Shown here piece by piece: positions 24,851 through 34,123 of a stretch of DNA of 64,000 nucleotides. Position 1 is the stretch's first letter. Every line of letters starts with the position of its first letter. The position numbers and the translations under genes were made by a program. This DNA comes from Aestuariimicrobium soli (GTDB lineage: Bacteria > Actinomycetota > Actinomycetes > Propionibacteriales > Propionibacteriaceae), in contig NZ_JBPJSQ010000007.1 in the NCBI RefSeq assembly GCF_051192575.1, positions 217,411-281,410 on the forward strand, in the 5' to 3' direction. Below the pieces are notes generated by a model. The model saw nothing but the letters and a program-made list of their open reading frames with translations, made no database searches and was not told the DNA's origin.

Positions 24851-26281
24851 AGCCGAACGCGGACGCCCGCGCCGAGTGGGTGCGTCCTCGGTCATGTCTT
24901 CCAGCTCGAGCCCCTTGGTCTCGGGAACCTTCAGCCAGACGAAGACGAACGACAAGGCCGCGAAGGCCGCGTAGAGACCGTAGGCCAGCGTCAATCCCAC
25001 CTGCGAGAGGGCGGGGAAGGTGGTCGAGATCACGAAGTTGGCCACCCACTGGGCGGCGGCGGCCACGGCCAGCGCCCCGGCGCGGATGCGGTTGGGGAAC
25101 ATCTCGCCTAGCAGCACCCACACCAGCGGACCCCACGTGGCACCGAAGGCGACCACGAAGGCATTCGCGGCGATCAGGGCGACGGTGGCCCACGGCTGGG
25201 GCAGGCTCACCTGGTCGCCAGACCCCTGACTGAACGAGAAGGCGACCGCCATCGTGCCCAGCGCCACGGCCATGCCGATCGAGCCGACCAGCAGCATGAT
25301 GCGGCGCCCGACCCGGTCGACCAAAAAGATGGCGACGATGGTGACCACGATGTTGGTCACCGAGGTGATCACGCTGGTGGTCAGCGCCTGGGACTCCTCG
25401 AAGCCGACCGAGCGCCACAGGGTCGTGGAGTAGTAGAAGATCACGTTGATGCCGACGAACTGCTGGAATACCGACAGCAGGATCCCGACCCACACGATCG
25501 GCTTCAGCCCGAGGGCGGAGCCGCGCAGGTCAGAGAACGACTCCCGCTTCTCGCTGGCGATGGACGACCGGATCTGTTCGATGCGCAGGTTCACGTCGGG
25601 CTCGCCGGTGAAGTCCAGCAGCACGCTCGAGGCCTTGTCGACCTCTCCGCGGGCCACCAGGAAGCGCGGCGACTCGGGCAGGCGAAGTGACATCACGCCG
25701 TAGACGAGCGCGGGAATGGCCGCGACCATGAACATCCATCGCCATGCGGGCAGCCCGAACCACAGGGTGTTCGCAGCACTGCCGGCGGTGTTGGCGAGCC
25801 AGGCGTTCGACAGGAGGGCGACGAAGATGCCACTGACGATGGCCAACTGCTGCAGTGATCCGAGCCGTCCGCGCACATGGGCGGGGCTGACCTCGGCGAT
25901 GTAGGCGGGGGCGATCACCGACGCGGCACCGATGCCCAGGCCGCCGATCACGCGCCAGATGATCAGGTCGACGACGCTGAACGCGAGACCCGAGCCGATG
26001 GCCGACACCAGGAACAGCACCGCGGCCACCACCATCACGGGGATGCGGCCGCGGCGGTTGGCGATCGGGCCGGCGAACCAGGCGCCGACCGCGCACCCCA
26101 ACAGTGCGGACGAGACCGCGAACCCGGTCAGCCCGGCCGACAGGGTGAAACGCTCGCTGAGCGCGTCGACGGCACCGTTGATCACGGCCGTGTCGAAGCC
26201 GAACAGGAAGCCACCGAGGGCCGCCGCGACGGCGATCACGATGACACGGGGGTTCACGCGGGAGTGTCCGGATGTGGGCAT
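24848..26281 (-). CDS. Sugar porter family MFS transporter
   Basis: 477 residues, 12 predicted transmembrane helices. Sugar-porter signatures are present: GGFLFGFDTAVINGA in TM1, the RGR-type loop GPIANRRGRIP, the PESPRFLV motif before the central loop, and PETKGLELE at the C terminus. A hexose/H+ symporter in the cytoplasmic membrane, XylE/GlcP-like; substrate probably a hexose, perhaps mannose given the GH92 gene right after it. AGGAGG lies 9 bp before the ATG at 26281. The end of the gene holds the GH92 -10 box. Confidence 0.9.
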   Translation of the reverse strand: MPTSGHSRVNPRVIVIAVAAALGGFLFGFDTAVINGAVDALSERFTLSAGLTGFAVSSALLGCAVGAWFAGPIANRRGRIPVMVVAAVLFLVSAIGSGLAFSVVDLIIWRVIGGLGIGAASVIAPAYIAEVSPAHVRGRLGSLQQLAIVSGIFVALLSNAWLANTAGSAANTLWFGLPAWRWMFMVAAIPALVYGVMSLRLPESPRFLVARGEVDKASSVLLDFTGEPDVNLRIEQIRSSIASEKRESFSDLRGSALGLKPIVWVGILLSVFQQFVGINVIFYYSTTLWRSVGFEESQALTTSVITSVTNIVVTIVAIFLVDRVGRRIMLLVGSIGMAVALGTMAVAFSFSQGSGDQVSLPQPWATVALIAANAFVVAFGATWGPLVWVLLGEMFPNRIRAGALAVAAAAQWVANFVISTTFPALSQVGLTLAYGLYAAFAALSFVFVWLKVPETKGLELEDMTEDAPTRRGRPRSA

Positions 26282-26359
26282 GGGGGGTGCCTCCTGACTG
26301 GTGGTCCGAGGGCGCTCACCCTACTCCTGGTCGCGTTCCGTGCCCCCCGAGGCGTGGGA

Positions 26360-27100
26360 TCAGTCGGTCACCCGCGCGACGTAGACGCGCTCCAGACCGG
26401 GACGATCCGGAGCCTCACGCACCTCGTCGACGGTGAAGCCGGCCTTGGTCAGCAGCGCTCGGTTCTCGGCGTCGTCGCGGAAGCGCAGCGTCGACGTCGA
26501 CTCGAGGGCGGTGCCGTCCTCGAACTCGTAGACCCCGGCGAACGAGACCAGCGGCAGTTCGGGGCGCACCCACAGATTTCTGGTGCGGACGAGGCCCTCG
26601 CCGGGGAAGGTGGCGCTCGCCTCCGAGGGGTCGCCCCAGCGTTCCCAGGCGCGGGCCTCGGGGCGACGGGTCTCGAATACCAGCCTGCCGTCGGGGGAGA
26701 GTCGGTCGCGGATCTCGGTCAGGGTGGCGAGCCAGTCGGCGTCATCGACGAACACCTGGGCGACGTTGCCCGTCATCACGGCCAGGTCGAAGGGGCCCGC
26801 GGGAGCGTCGGGGGCGGTGCCCACGTGCCAGCTGACGCGATCGGCGCCGGCCTTGCCGCGGGCGACGGCCACCGACGCCGCCGAGGGGTCGACCCCGGTG
26901 ACCTTGACGCCGATCGCGGCCGCCATCAGCGCGAACGTTCCGGTGCCGCAGCCGACGTCGAGCAGGCGGTCGACGACGGCCTTGCCGGGGCGGGCGAACT
27001 CGCGCAGCATCGCGAGATAGGCATTGAGGTCGACGCGACCGGCCTCGAAGGTGTCGTAGAGCGGGGCGAGGCGGGCATCGGCGAACTTGGCATCGGGCAC
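26360..27100 (-). CDS. Class I SAM-dependent methyltransferase
   Basis: 246 residues with the Rossmann-fold motif I VDRLLDVGCGTGTFAL, motif II VTGVDPS and a later FDLAVMTGNVAQ, as in Methyltransf_25 proteins. It lacks features that would fix the substrate. GTG at 27100 lies 6 nt after TACCGT, suggesting a leaderless transcript. The neighbours are a sugar porter downstream and larB upstream, with no obvious functional link. Confidence 0.85.
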   Translation of the reverse strand: MPDAKFADARLAPLYDTFEAGRVDLNAYLAMLREFARPGKAVVDRLLDVGCGTGTFALMAAAIGVKVTGVDPSAASVAVARGKAGADRVSWHVGTAPDAPAGPFDLAVMTGNVAQVFVDDADWLATLTEIRDRLSPDGRLVFETRRPEARAWERWGDPSEASATFPGEGLVRTRNLWVRPELPLVSFAGVYEFEDGTALESTSTLRFRDDAENRALLTKAGFTVDEVREAPDRPGLERVYVARVTD

Positions 27101-27106
27101 GCCACG

Positions 27107-27112
27107 ACGGTA
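27107..27112 (-). promoter_or_regulatory. -10 box of leaderless methyltransferase gene
   Basis: TACCGT on the minus strand, 6 nt before the GTG at 27100. Confidence 0.45.
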
Positions 27113-27188
27113 GCCCGGTGTGGTCGGAAGGGCACCCGCATTTCCTGAGTCGGCCGAGACCGCGGCAGTCGGGTTCAGCGGGGCGGTT

Positions 27189-27866
27189 TCAGCGGGGGCG
27201 GGTGATCTGTGCGGCGAGGTGGCCGGCGCCGTAGCCGTTGTCGATGTTGACCACGCCCACCCCCGGTGCGCAGGCGTTGAGCATCGTCAGCAGGGGCGCC
27301 AGCCCGCCGAAGGCGGCGCCGTAGCCGACCGAGGTGGGCACGGCCACCACGGGGGCCTCGACGAGGCCGGCGATCAGGCCGGGCAGGGCTCCGTCCATGC
27401 CGGCGACCACCACCACGCAGCCGGCGGCCCGCAGGTCGTCCGTTCTGGCCAGGGCCCGGTGCACGCCGGCGATGCCGATGTCGACGATCAGCTGGGTGGC
27501 TCGTCCGAGGTGGCGGGCGGTGAGTTCGGCTTCTCGGGCGACAGGCAGGTCGCTGGTGCCGGCGCAGGCGACGACCACCAGCTCGCCGGTGGGCTCGGGC
27601 GGCGTCGGGGGCCAGGCGAGCAGTTGGGCCACGGGATCGTGGAAGGCGTCGGGCAGCTCGGCCAGCACGGCCTCGGCCCGGGCGGCATCGGCCCGGGTGA
27701 ACAGGGTGGTGTGGTCGCCGTGCGCGGCGATCTCGGCGGCGATGCGACGCACCTGGTCGGGGGTCTTGCCCGAGCAGTAGACGGCCTCGGGGTACCCGCG
27801 CCGGGAAGCTCGGTCGTGGTCGAGCGTGGCGATGTCGTCCAGCGCGGCCGGCTCAGGCTCAGGCAT
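27189..27866 (-). CDS. larB: Nickel-pincer cofactor biosynthesis protein LarB
   Basis: 225 residues, PurE-like (AIR carboxylase) family: SRRGYPEAVYCSGKT near the N terminus, then VVVVACAGTSDLPVA and a central VVVVAGMDGALPG, VPTSVGYGA. LarB carboxylates and hydrolyses nicotinic acid adenine dinucleotide to make pyridinium-3,5-dicarboxylate mononucleotide, first step of the nickel-pincer nucleotide (NPN) used by lactate racemase and relatives. ATG at 27866 overlaps the larE stop by 8 bp. Last gene of the larC-larE-larB operon. Confidence 0.93.
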   Translation of the reverse strand: MPEPEPAALDDIATLDHDRASRRGYPEAVYCSGKTPDQVRRIAAEIAAHGDHTTLFTRADAARAEAVLAELPDAFHDPVAQLLAWPPTPPEPTGELVVVACAGTSDLPVAREAELTARHLGRATQLIVDIGIAGVHRALARTDDLRAAGCVVVVAGMDGALPGLIAGLVEAPVVAVPTSVGYGAAFGGLAPLLTMLNACAPGVGVVNIDNGYGAGHLAAQITRPR

Positions 27867-28698
27867 GGGTGAGCCCGCGGGCGTTGAGGATCTGCAGCGT
27901 GAAGGCACCGGAGGCCAGTCCACCGAGGTCGACCGTGACGTGCCGGAATCCCAACCCCTTCAGGTGCTCCTCGACCGACGAGCGCAGGTCGTCATCAGCG
28001 AAGCGGGCGACCTCGTCGCGGGGCACCTCGATGCGGGCAAGGTCACCGTGGTGACGCAGCCGACAGTCGGAGAATCCGGCGTCGCGCAGCACAGTCTCGC
28101 CCTCGTCGATCTGGCGCAGCTTCTCGGCCGTGACCGGCTGGCCGTGCGGAATCCGGCTCGACAGGCAGGGCGAGGCCGGCTTGTCGGCGACCTCGAGCCC
28201 GTAGTGGCGCGCGATCTCACGCACCCGCGTCTTGGTCAGCCCGGCCGCGGCCAGAGGGCGCAGCACGCGGTGGTTGGTGGCCGCCCGCGAGCCGGGTCGG
28301 TCGGGGCGCTGGGCGTCGTCCGCGTTCTCGCCGTAGGCCACGGCGTCGAGCCCGTGTGCCTCGACGATCTCGTCGTCGATAGTGGTGAACAGTTCGTCCT
28401 TGCAGAAGAAGCAGCGGTCGACGTCGTTCTTGGCGTAGTCGGGGTTGGCGAGCTCGTCGGTGGCGAGTTCGATCACCGCCACCCCCAGACCGTTGGCGAC
28501 GCGGTGGGCGATCTCGCGCTCGCGTCGCGCCAAGGACGCCGAGACCGCCAGCAGCGCCACCACCCGGTCGGCGCCGAGGGTCTCGACGGCGATCGCGAGC
28601 AGCGTGGCGGAGTCGACGCCGCCGGAGTAGGCGACCCCCAACCGGGCGACGTGGCCGACCTGCTGGCCGACCGCGGTGATGTCGTGGGTGACGCTCAT
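27859..28698 (-). CDS. larE: ATP-dependent sacrificial sulfur transferase LarE
   Basis: 279 residues. PP-loop SGGVDS at 25-30 binds ATP to adenylylate the pyridinium carboxylates; Cys178 in SPCLSSR corresponds to the sacrificial cysteine of single-Cys LarE enzymes, which donates sulfur and becomes dehydroalanine. Cys96 and Cys99 (CFFC) are additional, so a cluster-dependent mechanism cannot be ruled out. Overlaps larC by 4 bp (ATGA) and larB by 8 bp, so translation is coupled. Confidence 0.94.
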   Translation of the reverse strand: MSVTHDITAVGQQVGHVARLGVAYSGGVDSATLLAIAVETLGADRVVALLAVSASLARREREIAHRVANGLGVAVIELATDELANPDYAKNDVDRCFFCKDELFTTIDDEIVEAHGLDAVAYGENADDAQRPDRPGSRAATNHRVLRPLAAAGLTKTRVREIARHYGLEVADKPASPCLSSRIPHGQPVTAEKLRQIDEGETVLRDAGFSDCRLRHHGDLARIEVPRDEVARFADDDLRSSVEEHLKGLGFRHVTVDLGGLASGAFTLQILNARGLTHA

Positions 28699-30032
28699 CG
28701 GTGATCCTCCTCGGGGGTGACGAGGGCCGCGCACGCGGCGGTCGCCAGGGTGTGCACCTCGTACTCGGCGCGGTCGGTGGCATGGGCGATGCGGGCGAGG
28801 TCGTCGAACTCGGGGGTGGCATGCACCACACGCCCGCCGCGCACGGCCACCTTCAGTCGACAGTCGTGACCCAACACCTCGACGGTGCGGTGCTCACGGG
28901 CCAGCATCGTGCGGACGAGGCTGTGCTCCCGCACCCCCAGGGTCGAGGTGTGGGTGAGGATGGCATCGACGACGCCGTCGCGGGCGTCGGCGTGCACCAG
29001 GGCGTGCAGGGTGTGGGCCGGTCGTCCCTTCTTCATCAGGATCGGCACCAGCCACGCATCGCGCGCCCCGCGGGCCAGCAGTGTGGCCAGCACCCCGGGC
29101 CACAGTCGCGGGTCGAGGTCGTCGATGTTGGCCTGCAGCTCGACCACCCGATCGGTGTCGAGGTCGGGGCTGGCGGGGGTGTCGTCCGCGGGGGAACCGA
29201 TCACGAGGCGGACGACGTTGGGGTGGTCGGGGAAGTCCTTGCCGCCGGCGCCGATGCCCACGGACGAGACGCTCATCGCCGGCAGCGGCACACAGGCCTC
29301 GGCCAGGGCGCGCACCAGCGCCACGCCGGTGGGGGTCGCCAGCTCACCGACCTGGCCGGGGGTGGTCACCGACGCTGGTTGGTCGTGGGTGTGGTCGTGG
29401 TGCCCGTGAGCGTGCGAGTGGGGGTGCGCGTGCGGGTGGGGGTGGTCGTGCGGGTGGTGGTGCGCGGGTCCGGCGCCCCCAGGAATAGGCGACACCTGCC
29501 ACCCGACCATCAACTCGGCAACGGCGGGAACGGGCACCGGTATGTCGCCGTGGGCGGCCCGGATGCGTCCGGATCCGACCGCGATCGGCGAGGCGTCGAC
29601 CCTGGTCACCCCGAGGTCGACCAGCGCGGCGCACACCCCGACGACGTCGGCGATGGAGTCCAGGGCGCCGACCTCGTGGAAGTGCACGTCCTCGACGTCA
29701 GACCCGTGCACGCGGGCCTCGGCCTCGGCCAGTCGCTCGAAGGCGGCCGTCGCCCAGGTGCGCACCCGCTCGTCCAGCGAAGCCTCGGCCAGGGACGCCC
29801 GGATGGTCGACCACCGGCGGTGGGGCGGATCATCGGCGAGCACGTCGACGTGCAGTTTCAGCCCTCGCTGCCCACCCCGGACGACCTCGCCGGTGCGCAG
29901 CAGCACCGATCCGGGGATGACCGCGTCGACCGCCTGCTGCACCACCTCGAGCCGGGCCCCGGCGTCGAGGCAGGCCCCCAGCAGCATGTCGCCGGCCACA
30001 CCGGCAGTCGCATCAATCCACGCGTGACTCAC
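28695..30032 (-). CDS. larC: Nickel insertion protein LarC
   Basis: 445 residues in one frame; in Lactiplantibacillus plantarum the same protein is made by a programmed frameshift between larC1 and larC2. Starts with AWIDATAGVAGDMLLGA; a histidine-rich loop (191-217, 15 His) probably collects nickel; the C-terminal half has LQANIDDLDP and GARDAWLVPILMKKGRP of the CTP-dependent cyclometallase. It inserts Ni into pyridinium-3,5-bisthiocarboxylate mononucleotide. GTG at 30032 lies 6 nt after TAGGGT. No larA-like racemase is in the window. Confidence 0.95.
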   Translation of the reverse strand: MSHAWIDATAGVAGDMLLGACLDAGARLEVVQQAVDAVIPGSVLLRTGEVVRGGQRGLKLHVDVLADDPPHRRWSTIRASLAEASLDERVRTWATAAFERLAEAEARVHGSDVEDVHFHEVGALDSIADVVGVCAALVDLGVTRVDASPIAVGSGRIRAAHGDIPVPVPAVAELMVGWQVSPIPGGAGPAHHHPHDHPHPHAHPHSHAHGHHDHTHDQPASVTTPGQVGELATPTGVALVRALAEACVPLPAMSVSSVGIGAGGKDFPDHPNVVRLVIGSPADDTPASPDLDTDRVVELQANIDDLDPRLWPGVLATLLARGARDAWLVPILMKKGRPAHTLHALVHADARDGVVDAILTHTSTLGVREHSLVRTMLAREHRTVEVLGHDCRLKVAVRGGRVVHATPEFDDLARIAHATDRAEYEVHTLATAACAALVTPEEDHR

Positions 30033-30038
30033 TCGTCC

Positions 30039-30044
30039 ACCCTA
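30039..30044 (-). promoter_or_regulatory. -10 box of leaderless larC (lar operon)
   Basis: TAGGGT on the minus strand, 6 nt before the GTG at 30032, in a 32-bp gap shared with the divergent gene at 30065. Confidence 0.55.
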
Positions 30045-30064
30045 TGTGGGGTTGGATGGGAGTC

Positions 30065-30703
30065 ATGGACCGATCACTCATCTGGAACACGGTGCACGAC
30101 GAGCGACGAGCCCTGGTGCGCGATCTCGCGGGGCTGTCGGACGAGGACTGGAGCCGCGACTCGTGGGCCGCGGGGTGGACGATTGCCGATGTGGTGGCGC
30201 ACCTGGTCGACTCGAACACCACGACCCGGTTGGGGTTCGTGCGTCGACTGGCCGCCGCCAGGGGCGACTTCGACCGGGCCACCGCCGAGGGGGTCGCGCG
30301 GGAGCGGCGCTTCCGCCACCGCGACCTGCTGGGTGCCTACCGCTCCACGATCGAGCTGACAGCCACCCCGCCGGCCGACCTGCGCTCACGGCTGGTGGAG
30401 GAGGTGGCCCACGGTGAAGACCTTCGTCGTCCGCTGGGACTCGTGCGGGAGTACCCGCTGAAGGCGACGCTGCCGGCCCTGCAGTACCTGGTGAAGACGC
30501 CGGCGGCCCTCGGTGGCGGAGCGGCGATCGCCCGAGGGTTGACCCTGGTGGCCACCGATGCGGGGCTTCGGCGGGGGAGCGGCCCCGAGGTGCTGGGGTC
30601 CTCGGTGAGCCTGCTGCTGGCGCTGACCGGACGACGCGTCCACGAGTCCGAGCTGGCGGGCCCCGGGCGGGCCGAGCTGCTGAGTCGGATCACTCCGCAC
30701 TGA
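30065..30703 (+). CDS. Maleylpyruvate isomerase family mycothiol-dependent protein
   Basis: 212 residues, DinB-like four-helix bundle. N-terminal block RALVRDLAGLSDEDWSRDS, GWTIADVVAHLVDSN includes the metal-ligand His of the family; the second cluster EVAHGEDLRRPLG supplies another His. Family TIGR03083 proteins bind a divalent metal and in characterised cases use mycothiol, the actinobacterial thiol. Substrate unknown. GGGAG precedes the ATG at 30065. Divergent from larC with only 32 bp between. Confidence 0.82.
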   Translation: MDRSLIWNTVHDERRALVRDLAGLSDEDWSRDSWAAGWTIADVVAHLVDSNTTTRLGFVRRLAAARGDFDRATAEGVARERRFRHRDLLGAYRSTIELTATPPADLRSRLVEEVAHGEDLRRPLGLVREYPLKATLPALQYLVKTPAALGGGAAIARGLTLVATDAGLRRGSGPEVLGSSVSLLLALTGRRVHESELAGPGRAELLSRITPH

Positions 30704-30889
30704 GCGGCGCCCGGAGGCTGGTCACGGGTGGCTCGCGCGGGTGCCGCCGGGGTGGCAGCAGGCGACCTGCCGCCGTTCACCGCTTGTTCACCCGACGGGT
30801 CGTGCGGCCCCGAGTCAGGTGAGCCATCGGGTGCCTAGCGTGGCGCTCTTCCCGTACCCCCGCGGGGCACTGACGACACAGGAGTTGCC

Positions 30890-31894
30890 ATGACCACCAT
30901 CATCAGCCGCCGGGCTCTGCTCGGCGGTGTCACCGGACTGTCCGTCGGCGTGGCCCTCGCGGCCACCACCGGTGCCGAAGCCTTCGCGGTTCAGCGCCAG
31001 CTCAGCTACACCTTCCACGCCCAGGAGACCACTTGGAGCTGCTCCGCGGCCGCCGCCAAGATGGTGCTCAGCGCCCGCGGCATCAACGTCTCGGAGGCCA
31101 CCCTGCGCTCCGCGATGGGCGTGACCTCGTCCGTCGGTCTGCCCGACACCAACAACCTGGTGCGGGCCCTCAACAGCTACGCCCACACCTCGGCCTATTC
31201 GCTGCGCAGTTGGCAGGTCAGCAACTACGCGGCCGTGTTCGATGCCGACGTGCGGCGCAGCATCGACAACGGCTTCAGCGTCGCGATGGGGTCGTGGTAC
31301 GTGAACCGTGGCCCGAACTACACCTACCGGTCGGGCAGCGGTCACTTCATGACCATCATGGGTTACAACGACACGCACTACCTGGTCGCCGACCCGGCCA
31401 GCTCGCTGAACGGGCCGGGCATGTGGAAGCCCAAGTCGACGGTGGTGTCGTGGCGCAAGACCTATTACGTGGCGGTCGTCAACGTTCCGGCTGCCTCGGC
31501 GTGGCCGGCCCTGAGCGTCGGTGCGACCGGGTTCCGGGTGCGCACCCTGCAGTACCTGCTGCGTTCCCGCGGCTGGACGAGCCTCGCCGCCGACTCGAGC
31601 TACGGCCCCGCCACCGTGTCGGCGGTCAAGGCGTTCCAGCAGCGCATGGGGTTGGTCGTCGACGGTGCCGCCGGGGCCAAGACCTGGCCGGTGCTGGTGG
31701 TGGCGGTGTCGTCCGGTGCGACGGGTGACGCGGTGCGGGCGGCGCAGGTGGCCCTGAACGGCCAGGGCGCGGCGCTGGCGTTGGACGGCAGCTTCGGACC
31801 CGCCCAAGTGGCGGCGGTGCGGGCCTTCCAGCTTCGGTCGGGTCTGGTGGTCGACGGTGTCGTCGGGCCGAGGACCTGGTCGGCGCTGGTCTGA
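30890..31894 (+). CDS. Tat-exported C39-like peptidase with two peptidoglycan-binding domains
   Basis: 334 residues. Twin-arginine signal SRRALLGG (6-13) and hydrophobic core, likely cut near 32. Residues 36-190 form a papain-like C39_2 peptidase: Cys51 in TTWSCSAAAAKM, His152 in SGHFMTIMGY and Asp168 in VADPA form the expected triad. Two PG_binding_1 repeats follow (about 195-255 and 262-334), each with the pattern YGPATVSAVKAFQQR, ending GPRTWSALV. A secreted, wall-bound cysteine peptidase or amidase. AGGAG precedes the ATG. A very strong hairpin follows the gene. Confidence 0.88.
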   Translation: MTTIISRRALLGGVTGLSVGVALAATTGAEAFAVQRQLSYTFHAQETTWSCSAAAAKMVLSARGINVSEATLRSAMGVTSSVGLPDTNNLVRALNSYAHTSAYSLRSWQVSNYAAVFDADVRRSIDNGFSVAMGSWYVNRGPNYTYRSGSGHFMTIMGYNDTHYLVADPASSLNGPGMWKPKSTVVSWRKTYYVAVVNVPAASAWPALSVGATGFRVRTLQYLLRSRGWTSLAADSSYGPATVSAVKAFQQRMGLVVDGAAGAKTWPVLVVAVSSGATGDAVRAAQVALNGQGAALALDGSFGPAQVAAVRAFQLRSGLVVDGVVGPRTWSALV

Positions 31895-31902
31895 GACTCC
31901 CG

Positions 31903-31973
31903 CCACAACCCGCACGCGGGCTTCGTCCGCCCTCCTGTTGAGGGGGTGGACGAAGCCCGCGTGCGGGTTGTGG
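31903..31973. terminator. Long perfect hairpin terminator between convergent genes
   Basis: Arms 31903-31928 and 31948-31973 are perfectly complementary over 26 bp; the 19-nt loop contains a further 5-bp stem (CCCTC/GAGGG). It lies between the convergent C39-like peptidase gene and glnA1 and can act on both strands. There is no T-run, so RNA structure alone would have to stop polymerase, or the RNA may serve as an RNase III substrate or stability element. Confidence 0.85.
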
Positions 31974-31995
31974 AGGTCAGCTGGCCCGGGGTGGG

Positions 31996-33417
<1,422 letters not shown>

Positions 33418-33452
33418 GTCTTCCTCCATCTGGGTGAACCCTTGTGGTGATG

Positions 33453-33458
33453 AACCTA
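33453..33458 (-). promoter_or_regulatory. -10 box of glnA1
   Basis: TAGGTT on the minus strand, predicting transcription start near 33446 and a leader of about 29 nt. The -35 region is poor (ACTGAT) and overlaps the GlnR boxes, consistent with activator-dependent transcription. Confidence 0.5.
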
Positions 33459-33468
33459 AACAGGTGGT

Positions 33469-33506
33469 GTTGCTCATCAGTTGCGTCCATGTTTCGGTCA
33501 TGTAAC
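33469..33506 (-). promoter_or_regulatory. Two-box GlnR binding site upstream of glnA1
   Basis: On the minus strand GTTACATGACCGAAAC (33506-33491) fits GTNAC-N6-GAAAC exactly; after 6 nt comes GCAACTGATGAGCAAC (33484-33469), a weaker a/b box pair with the same 6-nt spacing. Alternating half-sites every 11 bp are the pattern of GlnR operators in Streptomyces and mycobacteria. GlnR itself is not in the window. Confidence 0.8.
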
Positions 33507-33681
33507 AGGCCGGTCGACCCACCCCTCCCGCGCGTCTGCCTCCCGAAGAAGCATCTGCCGCCGTTGCAACAGCGGCAAACGCACGTTTCGTGGGCAAACG
33601 CGCTCGTGCGTGGGCAGACGCGCGCGGACGAGGGCAGGTGGACGAGGTCCGGGGCCGGGTTCGGCTCCGGACAGGACTCGG

Positions 33682-33687
33682 TAGGCT
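33682..33687 (+). promoter_or_regulatory. -10 box of leaderless RDD gene
   Basis: TAGGCT, 7 nt before the GTG at 33695; no Shine-Dalgarno is present. Confidence 0.5.
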
Positions 33688-33694
33688 CACCCGT

Positions 33695-34123
33695 GTGACT
33701 GCCCCCGCCAGCCAGGTGACCCATCCCGGCCAGACCCTCGGGCTCCCCGAGCGCGGTCGCGGGTCGCTCGCCAGCTGGCGAGCCAGGGTCGCCGCCATCA
33801 TCGTCGACTGGGCGGCATCGATGGCCGTCGCCTACCTGCTGTTCGGCATGGGCGCCCTGCGCGGCCGCGACTGGCGCATGTGGACCCCGATGGCCGTGTT
33901 CTTCGTCGAGGCCAGCGTGCTGACCGCCGTTCTCGGCGGCTCCTTCGGGCAGTTGCTCGCCCGCATCGGCGTCGTCCGTCTCGATCTCACCCCGATCCGG
34001 TGGTGGCAGGCCATCGTCCGCACCGCCCTGAAGTGCCTGATCATTCCCATGTTGATCATCGGCGCCGAACGCCGTGGTCTCGACGACCTCGTGCTCGGCA
34101 CCGTGGTGGTGAACCGCCGATGA
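33695..34123 (+). CDS. RDD family membrane protein
   Basis: 142 residues. SWRARVAAIIVDWAASM carries the Arg...Asp of the RDD motif; three transmembrane helices follow, and GERRGLDDLVLGT-like text (AERRGLDDLVLGTVVVNRR) closes it. Function unknown; in other actinobacteria a short RDD protein is the standard divergent neighbour of glnA1. Its stop overlaps the start of the glycosyltransferase (ATGA). GTG at 33695 chosen over upstream in-frame starts because those add only Arg-rich sequence. Confidence 0.82.
   Translation: MTAPASQVTHPGQTLGLPERGRGSLASWRARVAAIIVDWAASMAVAYLLFGMGALRGRDWRMWTPMAVFFVEASVLTAVLGGSFGQLLARIGVVRLDLTPIRWWQAIVRTALKCLIIPMLIIGAERRGLDDLVLGTVVVNRR

Noticed and set aside
29344..30359. 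Plus-strand His/Val-rich frame opposite larC
   Set aside because: Its repeats are the complement of the LarC histidine-rich loop; no start site or family similarity.
31921..31973. Possible small RNA gene at the long hairpin
   Set aside because: No promoter-like sequence was seen beside it; position between convergent genes makes a terminator or processing element more likely.
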